A model generated the notes under the pieces. That model made no database searches. It was not told the DNA's origin and was given only the letters and a program-made list of their open reading frames with translations. A stretch of 64,000 bases of DNA. It comes from Drosophila persimilis. Its lineage: Eukaryota; Arthropoda; Insecta; Diptera; Drosophilidae. Location: the NCBI RefSeq assembly GCF_003286085.1, contig NW_020825298.1, forward strand, positions 5,828,001 to 5,892,000, written 5' to 3'. Of the stretch, positions 1 through 12,100 are shown one piece after another (position 1 is the stretch's first letter; the number at the start of each line of letters is the position of its first letter). The position numbers were made by a program, and so were the translations under genes.

Positions 1-1397
1 GTGCCTAAATTGGATCTATTAAGTCACTTGAGATAAGTCAGGAGCGTCGGACTTAAGTGTCTGCTGGAGGGCCACTCAACGCACAGATTGTCACGTTGAC
101 GTTGAGCTATCAGTAAAAGAGCTTCGCTCTCAGGTGATCATCATAAATGCGGCATGTGGGATGTGGGACATCTGACATCTAAAAGAGCGCGAGACAAACA
201 GACTTTATATATCTTATGGTGGATATATATTTTATACTATATTCAGATGTAATAAAGGATTTCCAAGCTTAGCACTATGATGAAATACGATTTTTATATA
301 TTTCCCTTCAGAGGACGATCAGGAGTATTTGGAAGGATATGGAAGGGTTGCCAAGGGAAACAATGAAACAAAAATAATAATTGTAGAACCATCCATGGGA
401 TAAAATATCTTATATTATTGTAAAATGCTTTTAGATTAATAATATTTGTTGTATGTATTGCCTTTTCTTCAGTTAAAGTTCTCATCATTTTCTAACAGAG
501 AAACAATGAGTCTTTCTTTTATAAGGTCATCCCTTAAGTACTTTTTAGTCAATGTAGTTAAATAGGGACCCCTGTATACTTGTAATCTAGTGATACGAGC
601 TCTACAGTACATACTCATACCAACAACAAGACAATGCCATTTCTACTTGTCGGGTGCATACTGGAAACAGTCAGATTTGATAGGATGGGATGGCTGATGT
701 GAATCTGATAAGCGCACATCTATGGGAACTATCTGTTCTATAAGCTATTTTACAGTACACTACCCATTAGGACTATTTTCTTTGCTTTGCTATACCATGT
801 TTATGGGAAAACTAAATATTGATAAGGATAGCGCGGCCCCATCTTCTAACAATTCTTTACATTTCCATTTCCAGAGAGCCAATCGCCCGGTGGATGCGGA
901 TTTGAACGTTGATGTAAATGTGGACCTGGATTATGCAACAGCAGACAGTCGGAGGAGAGAGGGAGAGGTGACAGACTGTCCAGAGACAGACAGACAGACC
1001 GAGTAATTATCAGTGCCAGATTATTATCATCAGCAGCAGCTGCGATGCAACCACGGTAACACAGACCCGGAGAGGACCAGTCTGTGGCACTGAAGCGGGG
1101 CTCTCTCTCTCTCTCTCTCTGTCAGCCGGACGGAGCTGGCAATGAACACAATGCCCACGGCCTCATTCACGGACCGCCTAGCCCGAGACCATTGCGAAAA
1201 CAGTTGAGCACTCGCCGCGTTCAGGTTGTGGTTGCGATTGCGGATACGCTTACGGCTGGAGCGCAGGACCAGCAAGGCCCGGCAAACATATCCGGAGTGG
1301 AAATTTTCAGCAATTAAAGCAATCAAAGCAAAGCAACCCATCATCAGAGCAGAGCATATCAGATCAGAGGATCGGCTTGATTCGGCTCGGTTCAGAA
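1..1397. other. Upstream region and probable 5' UTR of fuseless
   Basis: No convincing protein-coding gene is visible here. A 94-codon ATG frame at 722-1006 ends in a low-complexity acidic tail, lacks family resemblance and is more likely part of a 5' UTR or chance. A pyrimidine-AG acceptor-like site near 874 and a (CT)n run at about 1098-1121 suggest that the last 500 bases are transcribed leader of the downstream gene. The transcription start site cannot be placed. Confidence 0.4.
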
Positions 1398-3771
1398 ATG
1401 CTGAGTACAGACATGGGCACAGCGGCAGGGCCGACGCCGATCATCGTCAGCAGCAAGCCACAGAAATCTCATTGCCAATCCCCGGTGCTGGCGTCGGAGC
1501 AGCAGCTCCTACAGCACCATCAGCAGCAGCAGCAGCACCAGCATCCCCACCTGCCCATCCACACACATGGCCAAGTCCATGGCCACACAGCGATGCACTG
1601 CGAGAAGTACATGCCGGAAGCGCCGCGCCGGAACCTGCACGAGCTCCTGTTGGAGCTACTGGACATGCTTCTCTCCTGCCTGGTGGTAACTATTAATTAT
1701 TATTATTATTATTAATTACCCCCAATAGCATCAGCATCACAATTAGAAACAGAAAACAATGTACACATACATATATCGCGATATCGAAAAATACTATAAA
1801 ATATTATATGAAAATATTTCCATCTCTATGAACTTTTGGTGGCGCCCTGCGTTATTGCCTACTGGCGCGGCACCTGGGAGCTGATGGGAGTTTTCCTTTT
1901 CCCGAGCAGCCTGCCTCTCTCCGCGCTCTCCTCCTTTCTCATCGGCGGTGTGGGGCACTTCGTGTTCACCATCACCCAGAACTTCTTCAAGGAGCACATA
2001 CACCCGGACAAGCGACGCCTCACCTACTACGCTGTCTCGCGCCTCTACACCGCCGTCTTCGGGATTGTCTGTGTCAACATGTGGCGCGGCGCCTGGATGC
2101 TCTGCGACTGGCTGACCAGCGTCGACTCCCTCATCATCGTCTCCGTGGTGACGGCAATAGCCCTCATCTTCCTGGTCGCCACGCGCACCCTCCGCAACCT
2201 GGGCGCCGCCCCCTACACGGTAACGATGGACCACAAAACCGACTATTTCGAGGTGGACACCATGTTCAAAATACCCGTAAGTGAATCCTGAAGATACTTA
2301 AAATTCCATCCACACACAAACTCCCAGTTATCCCATCCGGATGCTCTTATAAAGAGCTGACAACGCAGAAGCCTGTTTCAACAGTTCCACAGGTTTGATA
2401 GTTACACGGCAGCCACCGCTGGTCGTTTCATAGCAACCAGCATTGATTGTATCACAGCAGCCAACTTATAGTTGCAAAGCTTTTTACAATCGGACCTCGC
2501 TATATCGACTCGGCTGTATGTACATGCTGATCAAGAATTTATATACTCTATGGAGTCCAAGATGGTTACTACTAGAAAATTTTATAATAAACACTTTGGG
2601 GATATAAAACAAATTACGAAATATCATAAAAATGCAGTTTAATATGCTTCTTACTTATGTAAAGGTGTTACGATCGTACTTACGATCGTTAATTAAATTT
2701 TTTATAGTCTGAATAAATTAGTTCATTAAATTAAAAAGGCAACTAAAAGGCTATTAATGCTTATGAAATGAATTGCCCGTGTTTTACGTAACTTGTTCTA
2801 AGTACTCAGTATCAATAGACGAGTCGATATAGATACTACTCAAAGTACTCTATAGATACTCTGTTAAAAACGCCACATCATTAACATAAACATACCATGT
2901 GTCTCCCGGAAAGTATGGATTTGTGATTTGATCCTTAAATTGTGTTTCCCTTTTCTCGTTTCTTCTCCTGAAGGGTTTCCATCAGCCTGGCCTGTATGTG
3001 CTGGACACACTCTTCTCGGTTTTTGTCATTGGCAGTCTGGTGGTCATAGCATGGCGCGGTGTCTGGGGCATCTTCGACTTGACGCTATTTCCCAAGGACA
3101 AGGCCAAGTCGGCGTGGGGATCGCTGGTATGGCAAAACACTTCTTAGCCAAATCATTTTGCATCTGTCTAAGTGTTTTTTTCCTCTGTGCAGCTAATTGG
3201 ATATCTGACCGTCTTTGTGACGTTTCTCATCCATCCCCTGATGCGGTACGTGTGTCGTCGGATAAGCGGCATCCTGAAGCTGATCATATGCGACATTTAC
3301 TATCTGATGACATTCTTTGGGGCGGTGAATGCATGGCGCGGTATCTGGAATCTACTCGATGTGTATCTATATCCAGGTAAAGGGATTTTTCCAATGTAAA
3401 ACTACATACCTTTGCTTAATCTGATCGTGTCATCCGTAGACAATCGACTGATGAGCTTCTGGCTAACACACATCATACCGTTCCTGCTGCTGGCCGCACT
3501 CAAATGCTCCAACTCCATCCTGGTGCGTGGGGTTTTCATTGATGCCGACGGAACTGGCGCCGAGAGTGTCGACATTCCTATTAACTATGTGCGTCTACAC
3601 TTCCTCCGAGAGCGCCGCAAAAAGGCGCAATCATCACCATCAGCATCTCCTCCGCCGCCGCACTATTACCTGAAACCGGAGCACGCGACGCTCGGCAGGA
3701 GTGCGGAGAAGGATAAGGAGGCGCAGAGCAGCCTCATCGAGAAGCCACATGCCACCGTTCAGATCGTTTAG
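1398..3771 (+). CDS. fusl: Fuseless, multi-pass presynaptic membrane protein
   Basis: Fuseless is a polytopic membrane protein known in Drosophila to be needed for presynaptic calcium channel clustering and synaptic transmission. Coding exons are read as 1398-1685, about 1842-2276, 2974-3126, 3193-3376 and 3440-3771, giving about 463 residues. The ATG at 1398 is the first in frame. The N-terminus is hydrophilic and His/Gln-rich, followed by a helix ending LLELLDMLLSCLV. After it come about eight hydrophobic segments and four copies of a W-R-G-x-W motif (1863, 2082, 3052 and 3334). The C-terminus is charged and Pro/Ser-rich, probably cytoplasmic. The introns after 2276, 3126 and 3376 have normal GT-AG ends and matching phases (0, 0, 1). 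The first intron has no AG before the conserved exon 2 sequence; see findings. Identity rests on the repeated motif, topology and the synteny of all following genes. Confidence 0.82.
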
Positions 3772-4204
3772 ATCCGGATACGGACTTGTTTGTTACCGTT
3801 AAAATCGTTTCTATGTCTAGCTGTTAAACTAGTTGTACACTTAAAATGCCTAAGCCTAATCTTAAATCGCGCATAATTCACGTTTAACGAGCTTACTTAA
3901 GAGTCAGATGTGTAGCCTTAAGCCCTAGACTTAGGCCTAATCTTAGATGTTATCCTACTCATAATCCTTATCCTAACCAACTACCTACACCTGTAAAAAA
4001 GTTAACCAATAATGTCTTTGGGCAGTCACTTAGTCACTTAGAAACTGGCCTTTTTCACTGCAGTTTCGACTTTACTATATATATATACATATCGTCCAAA
4101 TATCACAAAGGTAGTGACGACAGCACCATCACACACGCTCCGATTCGATTACGAATATAAATACTGTACATTATTCGTATTTTCATATAGCGCAAAATGA
4201 AATG

Positions 4205-4258
4205 AATAAATCTTTGTAAATATATAAAGCAATGGGGGATGATCTTTCACTTAATAAA
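4205..4258 (+). other. Poly(A) signals of fuseless
   Basis: AATAAA hexamers occur at 4205-4210 and 4253-4258, about 430-490 bases after the stop codon. They are followed by AT-rich sequence and are plausible 3' ends for the fuseless mRNA. Confidence 0.45.
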
Positions 4259-4299
4259 TCAAAGGAGGTTATCTCCTGAAGATGAAATAAATGTTATGC

Positions 4300-5880
4300 T
4301 CAAGCTTCTATAACTCAAAGACCACTTGGCATTAGTAGTCATCTAAGCAATCACCTATCAAAGACTATACAATTACCAAGATATAAGTACTGCATGAGGC
4401 ACAAAAGCTATTATGCCCAAGCAACTTATATGGTTTTGCTTCTATATAAAAGAATTTAATATAGCATGGTACTTTTTAGGTTTAGTTTTGTTGAAATATT
4501 GAACTATAAAGATATTTTTAAAGTTCTTACCTCTCTTTTTCCACATTGACTTACAAGACCAGAAATATATTCAAGGACACACAGAACTATAGACAAGGAT
4601 AGAATTTATAGCACGCAGACCTATAGTGACGTTATTCAATGAAAATTTCAATTTCCCTTTCTACAAACGACAATACAATGAAATAAAAATAATAAATACT
4701 AATGCCGTCTGGTCGTATAAAAGTCTCAGGGCCCAACCGTTTCCCCAGCTATGAACTTGTCATTCCTGGCATCACTAAACATACAGAAAGCGAAATCAAA
4801 AAAAGGAAGGGGCTTCTAGAACCAAACCTTATTCTATACATTGTTCTGGGTCAAAAACGTTTGGCATCTTGAGGCAAATAAACGAAGAAATCGTTGATAA
4901 ATTGAGCAACAAATCGGATAAATACCTTAATGGTGGCTTTTTGCTGAGATACATATATATGTATACTATATGTATATATATGTATGATAATGGCTACGTG
5001 TAGGGCACATCTGATTTCTGACAGCCCAAATGCTTACGAAGACGATCTGGGGAGAGATCTGTCTGAATGTACGGTTTTACGGTTTTCAGTTGATAAAGAA
5101 ATCAGAGAAAAAATAAAGTTTCCAAACAGTACTTTTGTTGATATACAAAATTAACTCATTTCATCAAAAAATCAGACATTTTACTTTTGTACACTGACAG
5201 TAAAAGTAATTGGAAGATTAAGATAGAGTCACGTGAAATGGATCTATGATCATTTGGCTCTTACCTAGGATCCCCTGGAGTGAGAATATTCTACTATCTT
5301 AATCTTAAAAGACCTTTTACCTGCATTTTCTTTGTGTTCTGACTTTGGAGAACCCCTATAATGATAGATCTATAAAACTGAAGTAATTACACCTCCCATC
5401 CACTGGCAGTTTTGTGTAGCGCATCGAAGCACAGGTACCAGCCGAAACAGCCAGCTGTCTGTGGGGCGCCTTCTTAAGAGATCTCTCCTCCGTGTGTCTA
5501 TTGTCTTTGCTTAAAAATAATAGCAAGAACAAAAGCAACAGACAATCGGCAGCTAAAATAAATACGCAAATACAAATCGAAAACGCAAAATAGAAAGCAA
5601 TTGATATGCTAGCAGAGCGCCAAATTGCAGCAACTTGGCATTTTAGTTTGAAATTTGCGACGGTTTGCTGAAAATCAACATCGCATGCAATCGCGGCGGA
5701 TAAAATATTATAGCACGAGTACTACGGACTATATAAAATTCTGACAATTTTATTGACAATCAAATATTAAATGCCTGCATCTTTCCAATAGTTTGAAATT
5801 GATTTTGTGTAGTTAAAGAAAACGGAAAGTCGGAACCCATCCAAAAAAAGAGTTTTAGATTTACATAACCCAAAAGTGCG
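4300..5880. other. Intergenic spacer between fuseless and the acylphosphatase-like gene
   Basis: This is AT-rich unique sequence with a short TA/CATA repeat near 4951-4985. No supported gene is seen on either strand. One CACGTG palindrome occurs at 5230-5235 without other promoter features. Confidence 0.5.
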
Positions 5881-5916
5881 CAGCAATTGGTAAAGTTTCA
5901 ACGGTTTTCCGTGGAA

Positions 5917-6523
5917 ATGGGCATTATTCCGGACATACGCCAGCTGGTGACACTGGACTTTGAGGTGTATGGACATGTACAAGGTGTGGCCAGGCAGGAT
6001 CGGAGCAAGGGCAAAGCTCAAGGCTGCAGGCGCAGTGGCAGTGGTCAGTGGGAAGCGGTGGTACTCGTACCATATCCACCAGCTAAAAATAGACCCAAAG
6101 TAGCTGGCTGGTTACTTGGGGGCTGCCTGCCTCTGCGGCTGTCCTTGGCTTTGTTTCACGCCCCACGGCACTTTCACTAGAATATATAGAATAATTGGGG
6201 AATCTGTATTATCGCCAGGTCTGAACCTAACGAAAGATACACGCGACCGCTGCACCAAGGCAGGCATCACTGGATGGGTGAAAAACAGCAAGCAGGGTAC
6301 GATTGTCGGCAAAATGCAGGGCCCCAAGGATGAGGTGGACAAGATGTATGTAGCACATGCACTTTGATAGTGATTTTCAAGTAATTCCATTGCTGAACTC
6401 CATTATAGGATCACATGGCTGTCTACCGAGGGTTCGCCGGGCTGCGAGATCCAACGCTGCGACCTGCGGAATCAGAGCAACCTCAACCGACTGGATTACA
6501 AGGATTTTGCCATTAGGTTTTAG
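5917..6523 (+). CDS. CG14022: Acylphosphatase-fold protein (CG14022-like), catalytic Arg replaced
   Basis: The spliced protein has 102 residues from exons 5917-5983, 6219-6345 and 6409-6523. Phases agree (1, then 2) and all introns are GT-AG. The ATG at 5917 gives the usual acylphosphatase length of about 100. The fold is seen from the first strand (TLDFEVYGHVQG), the second signature GWVKNSKQGTIVGKMQG with the substrate-positioning Asn, and the C-terminal SP..I....L....L.Y.DF.IRF block. Known acylphosphatases hydrolyse acyl phosphates using an Arg in G-x-V-Q-G-V-x-F-R. In this protein the aligned position, at equal spacing to GWV.N, is Thr (VQGLNLTKD). The protein may therefore be inactive or have another role. 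It is convergent with cyclope, about 260 bases from stop to stop. Assignment to the CG14022 orthologue is by family and synteny. Confidence 0.82.
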
Positions 6524-6617
6524 ATGTGTTACAGTCCACGCCATGATGATGGTGTGGTGAGCAATTTTTCTGTTTGTTCTGTACACTATTTCGATAAGTT
6601 TGTAAATACGAGTAAAT

Positions 6618-6623
6618 AATAAA
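6618..6623 (+). other. Poly(A) signal of the acylphosphatase-like gene
   Basis: AATAAA lies 95 bases after the stop codon and ahead of the convergent cyclope 3' end. Confidence 0.5.
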
Positions 6624-6780
6624 AACGCTTAAGTCCCGACTCGGAATCAGCTTTGTCTTTGGGCAGTAAAACAGCGCGGTGCACATACGAGTTGAAATCT
6701 ATTTAGTTTTCAATACAGAAGCGTAACGTAACACATCGTCGACTTATACTATATGCGTACACCTAGGGGCGTAGGGTCGC

Positions 6781-7081
6781 TTAGCAGGACTGGAAACGGC
6801 CGGCGGCCTTCATGCGCTCGAAGGATTTCTTGGCGTCGTACTTTCTGCAATTGAAATGAATTGTCGGACGTCACAGAGCAGATATACTATCTTGGTACTC
6901 ACTGGTAGAACTCGGCGTAGGCGGCCTTCTTGGGATCGTTGATCAGCACCTTGTAGGCGACGGTTATGATGGCGGTCAGACCAAGGGACACGGCCAGATT
7001 ACGCTTGATCGTGGCGTTGTGGAGGCCACGCAGGACTGGGCCGGCGGCGCTGGCGGCGGAGGTTGCTGGAGCGTTGGTCAT
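6781..7081 (-). CDS. cype: Cytochrome c oxidase subunit VIc (cyclope)
   Basis: This encodes a small nuclear subunit of mitochondrial complex IV. Two exons on the minus strand (7081-6903 and 6844-6781, GT-AG intron, phase 2) encode 80 residues, close to the known fly protein. The N-terminus is Ala/Ser/Thr-rich, followed by GLHNATIKRNLAVSLGLTAI, the single membrane segment typical of COX VIc, then KVLINDPKK.AYAEFYQ and the end KKSFERMKAAGRFQSC. A leader intron is likely: a GTGAGT donor lies at 7284-7279 and a pyrimidine-AG acceptor at about 7095, just before the ATG. The upstream DRE motif fits a constitutive growth-related promoter. Confidence 0.93.
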
Positions 7082-7310
7082 CTTTCGACTGGCTGTAAGG
7101 AGAAAAAGTATTTGTATTGGACGTCAGTTACGTAATTTTCGCAGTGCCATTTAGCGCAGTGCTGTAGCACTAGCAGCATTATGCCCACCAATAGCTTGCT
7201 ATTAAATGAGAATTTAAATCAAATTAAAGGTCTTTTTAGACTCTTTTTAAATAGTTATTGAAATCTAAAAAGAAAAACACTCACATTTGCAGAAAAATTT
7301 CGACTGGAGA

Positions 7311-7318
7311 TATCGATA
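7311..7318 (-). promoter_or_regulatory. DRE motif at the cyclope promoter
   Basis: TATCGATA, the DREF binding element, lies about 30 bases upstream of the inferred leader-intron donor of cyclope. DRE sites are common in promoters of Drosophila housekeeping and mitochondrial genes, and there is no TATA box here. Confidence 0.5.
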
Positions 7319-7319
7319 A

Positions 7320-9179
7320 AATATATACGGAACCGTAATGAACTTAACCCACGTAGGCCCCCTAAATATAAACAGATGAAAAACTTTAATTAAACAGCGG
7401 AAAATAATACTGTAAATACAATTTTGTAGTAGATTTGTTTCACTTCAAAAGAAAACTACGGTAACTTTTAGGTAAAACTCTTTAAGTTTCATGATATTCA
7501 TGTGTGCATACCTTACAATGGTCTACAATGGGTTAATCGGGATGCGTTCATGATCGAAGTCATATTCCTCGATTTTGGTATTCGATTTCATATAACTAGC
7601 TAAATAAGACCCTCAGCTCTGAAAACATAATTTTATCCAATTAATGAATCAATTTTCTACACTATTGCCAGATTCGACGTACTCCTTTTTATTGGATTGT
7701 GTTTAAAATAAGGTTTAAACCAAAAAGGAAAAACAAAAAATTAAGCGTAAAATTCTTCGTCCTTACCAGGGATGAATCATCTACTTCGTCCTAGTGCTGG
7801 AAAACGCAAAAGATAAAAACTAACTCGCCATACTATTAACAACTTATTTAAAATTATATAGAAATGTTTAATTTAATTTGAATAAATAAAATGACAATTA
7901 AAATTTCGTGTTTTTATTTATTATTTTACAGTGCTGGTCAGCAATCATATGTTATTCATGAAAATTGACTAAAAAACTCAAAAAAGGGAAAATTTAGGGT
8001 ATTTTCGAAACAAGCCGATTGGCATCTCCGGCTGGAAAATAAAAATGGCTACCACAGAAGGCGAATGCAAATGGCGGTTGTTATTGTTCGTGGAATTTCT
8101 ATAATTACGAAGTTTTTTTTACAAAATAAACAAGAAAAACACATTGCTACAGCAATTGCAATAAGCTGAAAAGCAACTACATATATTCAATTACATCCGT
8201 GTGCGGTTACCAAGTGTCCATTCGCTCGCGCTTCGTGTGAAATTATGCTACAAATTTGCTACCAAACGCAATCGTTGTAACAAGAAAAAATTTCAGGCGC
8301 CTATGAAAAGCAATATTATTAGTTTCAATGCATGCCATGAAAGACAGTGAAATCACAATAAATTGAATCAATTTGCTGTGAATGCTATCAACTATATTGT
8401 TAACATCGAGCTGTGCGATTTGTACACGGAAAAAGTTATTAAAGTGACGCAGGAAAATCGGAATCGGCAGCAGTAAAAGCAACACCAACGGAGCCCTGCC
8501 CGCGCCCCGCACGTTTTCAGTGTATGAGTGTGTGTGTGTGAACGAAAGTGTGTGTGTGTTGAGGCTACTATTAAAAAGTAGCAGGCAGTGGAAAAAAATG
8601 CCCAAAAACAAAGTTGCAAAGGTTAAATAAAGTAACTAAAAGAATGATTAGCTGGAGATGAGAAAGAGGATCCAATCCAGTGAAACCTAACAACAAATAG
8701 TGGCCCCCGCGAGAAGTAAGTGTGTGCAACGTGAGAGGAGAGAGAGCGCGTGAGTTTTTGTGGAAACCAAAAAGGCAAGGCGACACATGCAACGTTGTCG
8801 TCCCAATTATCACCGCCGGTTATTGTGCGGCCAGGAGTCGTCCAGTGCACCAGAAATCAAAAATCTCTAGATCATCAACAAAGACAATAGATTTGGTACC
8901 GCGTATCGGTACCAGAGCAAAAAAAAGGAGTGTTACCAATTAATAATGCAAAAATGCAATTGTTTAAATGCAAAGGACGACGCTACATGAATTATCTGCA
9001 TTTGCTGCAAATAATAAATTTCAGTTCGGGCGGGGATATGTGTTTTGTGTTCTACTCTTGCCGTTCGCGTTCTTCGACTTCGACACCCATTCGATACGAC
9101 GACCGTTTGTGCTAAATGCGATATTTGAGCAGCATTCTACCAATTAAATCTACGACGCGTGCGATTGTCGTGTGATGAT
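7320..9179. other. Spacer and Ncoa6 5' UTR
   Basis: About 700 bases of AT-rich spacer are followed, from roughly 8.0 kb, by a region with many CA/GT runs and out-of-frame ATGs. It leads to the first Ncoa6 codon at 9180 and is best read as the Ncoa6 promoter and leader. An out-of-frame ATG at 9175 overlaps the inferred start. No independent gene is supported. Confidence 0.45.
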
Positions 9180-12100
9180 ATGCCACTTAAACAGGTGAGT
9201 GTAGGGTATAGGTCGATGGATGAGAGGCATCTCGGCATTGTCGGTGTCGGTGGCGGTTGGGAGAAGCTTTTCTTTCACTCACTTTTTGCCGAACAGCTGA
9301 TCTGTGATTATTGCACTGTTTGTGCGGTACATTTTCTGGAGGGGGGCAAAGGGTCATTCATTGAACACTTGCGTCACCCACGCAGGTCCCATTGAACAGC
9401 AGCAGAAACTAATTTGAACGTCATGCGTTCGGCGTGTGTGTGCTTCATTTTTTTTTAGTGAGTTTATTGAGGCACTACCTACAGCCACCCGCTCTGGCCC
9501 CCTGCCTTACTTCTAGCAAGTATTTTGGTTACCTTTTCCCCTCTTGCCCACACACACACACACGCACACCCTTCCAAGAGACCAAGAGAAGAAAAATGGC
9601 GACGACGGGGTATCGATAACCAGAGAGACGACAAAAGAAAACGCGCTCCTTTGCACGCACGCATGTGAAAATGCAACCTGTGGCAAACCCCCCCACCCTG
9701 GCACAGAGGGTCCGTGGCACTTGCCGCACATTGAAAATTCATCAAGTGGAAGATTAGAGCAGAATTTGGTCACCCCTATTATTTTTTTTAGCCATACCAT
9801 CGTTCCGTTTAAATCCATAGATTATTCCTGTTGAATAAATTGTTGTTGGAATTTCCAATGAGTCTCGTATAGCCGTCCCGCTCCCACACCCCTCACACAG
9901 CCCAGCTACGAAGCAGCAGCACACAACAGAAAAGTCAAAACGTTTAATTACCCATTTCTTGCGGGCAGACGACCCGAGCAAAAATGTTTAAATAAATAAT
10001 TCACTTTCGTGTGGGTATTAATTTTTAATAAATTTGTGAGAGCAGCAAAATGTGCTCTCTGCGTTTAACAGCTTTGTGTGCGTGTGTTTGTGTGCGTTGT
10101 GTGGAACCAGGGCTGCAACATCTCACGATAGTTAATATTCGATGGTTGCCTCTGTTCTTATCGATATATCAATCAACAATCCGAATCTGCTTCTTAATTT
10201 GTTAATTAAATGTAGTAAAAGCGTGAATTTAAATGTATTTTATGAACAAATTACAGCAGCTCGAACCGTCATCTGTGCGGATATCGGTGTCTATCCCGTG
10301 GGATGCAGCGCAGCGGCTACGTCAACTGGCAGCCGAGGGCAATCCCGCTCTGCGTGCCATCGGCATTCTGTCCGTGCAACCTGAAGGCGATTCTGTGATA
10401 ACTTTGAAAGTTGGTGGACAAGATATTAAAATAACAAAAGGTACGTTTCAGCAGTGCATATTATTATATGCATATATCTTGGATGATCCGTCTAATCTTA
10501 TGGTCTCTTCCCCTAGATAATGTTAATGATGTGTTAGGAGGAGGTGGTACAATTGAGGCGGCTGGCACGTCTTCCAACAAAAGTTTGGCGACGACGCATT
10601 TGTCGGCCCCGAATTTCGATGGTCCCAGCACGAGCAAGGCGGCGTCAGCCTTCTTGCAACAGCAGCAGCGGATCGTACAATTACCGCAAAATGTTTCAAA
10701 CGATGCAATCTCAAATCAACAACAGCGGCGCCAGGGGCTGCCACAGCAGAAGACACAACAGCAGCAGCAGCTACAACAACAACAACAACAACAGCAGCTG
10801 CCGCCATCTACACCGCCCGTCTTCAAGTCTCCGAACACGGTGTGTCCCATGGAAGGGAAAGTACCTCTGCTGCTGCCCTCGCCATCGGGCACGCCCAATG
10901 TGCCAAGGGATTATCCCTTCGAGAGCATGCGACAGGCTCGTGTCCTGCAGGGTAGGGAGACATCGGTATCCGTCAGTGGACTGGGACCGCCGCCGCCTCC
11001 GCCAAATGTGACGCTAAAAGTGTTGAAGAATCCTCCACAGAATGGGGAGCTTCAGCCCACAACGCCGCCAGGAACGGGTCCTCCGGGACTGGGCCTGGGG
11101 CCGGGGTCGGGGCCGGGCAACAAATCTCAATTCATTCAACCACCGCCTCCGCCATACCCCGGTCTGGGAGCCACAACAACAACCACTACCAACAACAGCT
11201 CTCCCATAGCCATAGCTGGTGCGAGTGCAAAGCAGCCTGCAATCGCAGTCGGAAATGCAAACTCATCTGCCTCCAGTCCATTACCTCCCCATCCGCAAGC
11301 GCATCCGCACCCGCCGCCTCCATCGGCAACGTCGACGGGCAGCAACAACATTGCCATATCGTCGCCGCTGCTGGTGAATCTGCTGCAGAACGACGGCAAT
11401 GCCATGACGAATCCAAATCAAATGAAGTCGCCACTGCAATCGCCAATGATCAATATGAGTCCCAGTGGAGCGCAGATGATGAACTCACCGATGCGATCCT
11501 CTGGCCCGGCAACGCCCAGCGATTTTATGATGAGCGATGTCCTCAGTCCTCAGATACCTTCATCTCCCACAACACCGCAACAGTCGGCTACTGTCTCTTG
11601 CCCGCCAGTGATTATGCGGAGCATGCAGCAACAACAACAGCAGCAGCAACAGCAAGCTATGCTCAGTCCGAGTGGCAACAACAGCAATCATTTGTATCCG
11701 CAGCAGCCTATTCCCCAACACCGTTTTCCGCATCAAACGTCGCCACAGGGAATTGCACAATTGCACGCATTGCGGCAGCAACAATTTCCGCGCTTGCAGC
11801 AACAACAACAACAGCAGCAGCTTCAGGGCATGCAGCCGCAATTCATGCAGGCCTCGCCACAGCAACAGCAGCAGCAGTTCCAGACTGCGCCTGGTAAGTC
11901 CTGATACACTTTGAAACCCCATCTGGAGATTTGTACTTACATTTCGGGTATCCCTCCTCTCCACAGATTGCTTCAACAACATGGTGATGAGTCCCATGCC
12001 GCAACAACAACAACAACAGCTGAGACAGCAGCAAATACGCCCTGGTGGACTACAACTGGCACCTCCACCGCCACATCCGCAACAGCAGCAGCAACAGGCG

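Noticed and set aside
722..1006. 94-codon ATG open frame upstream of fuseless
   Set aside because: Its start is hydrophobic and its end low-complexity, without family signal or splice support. It overlaps the likely 5' UTR and is probably chance.
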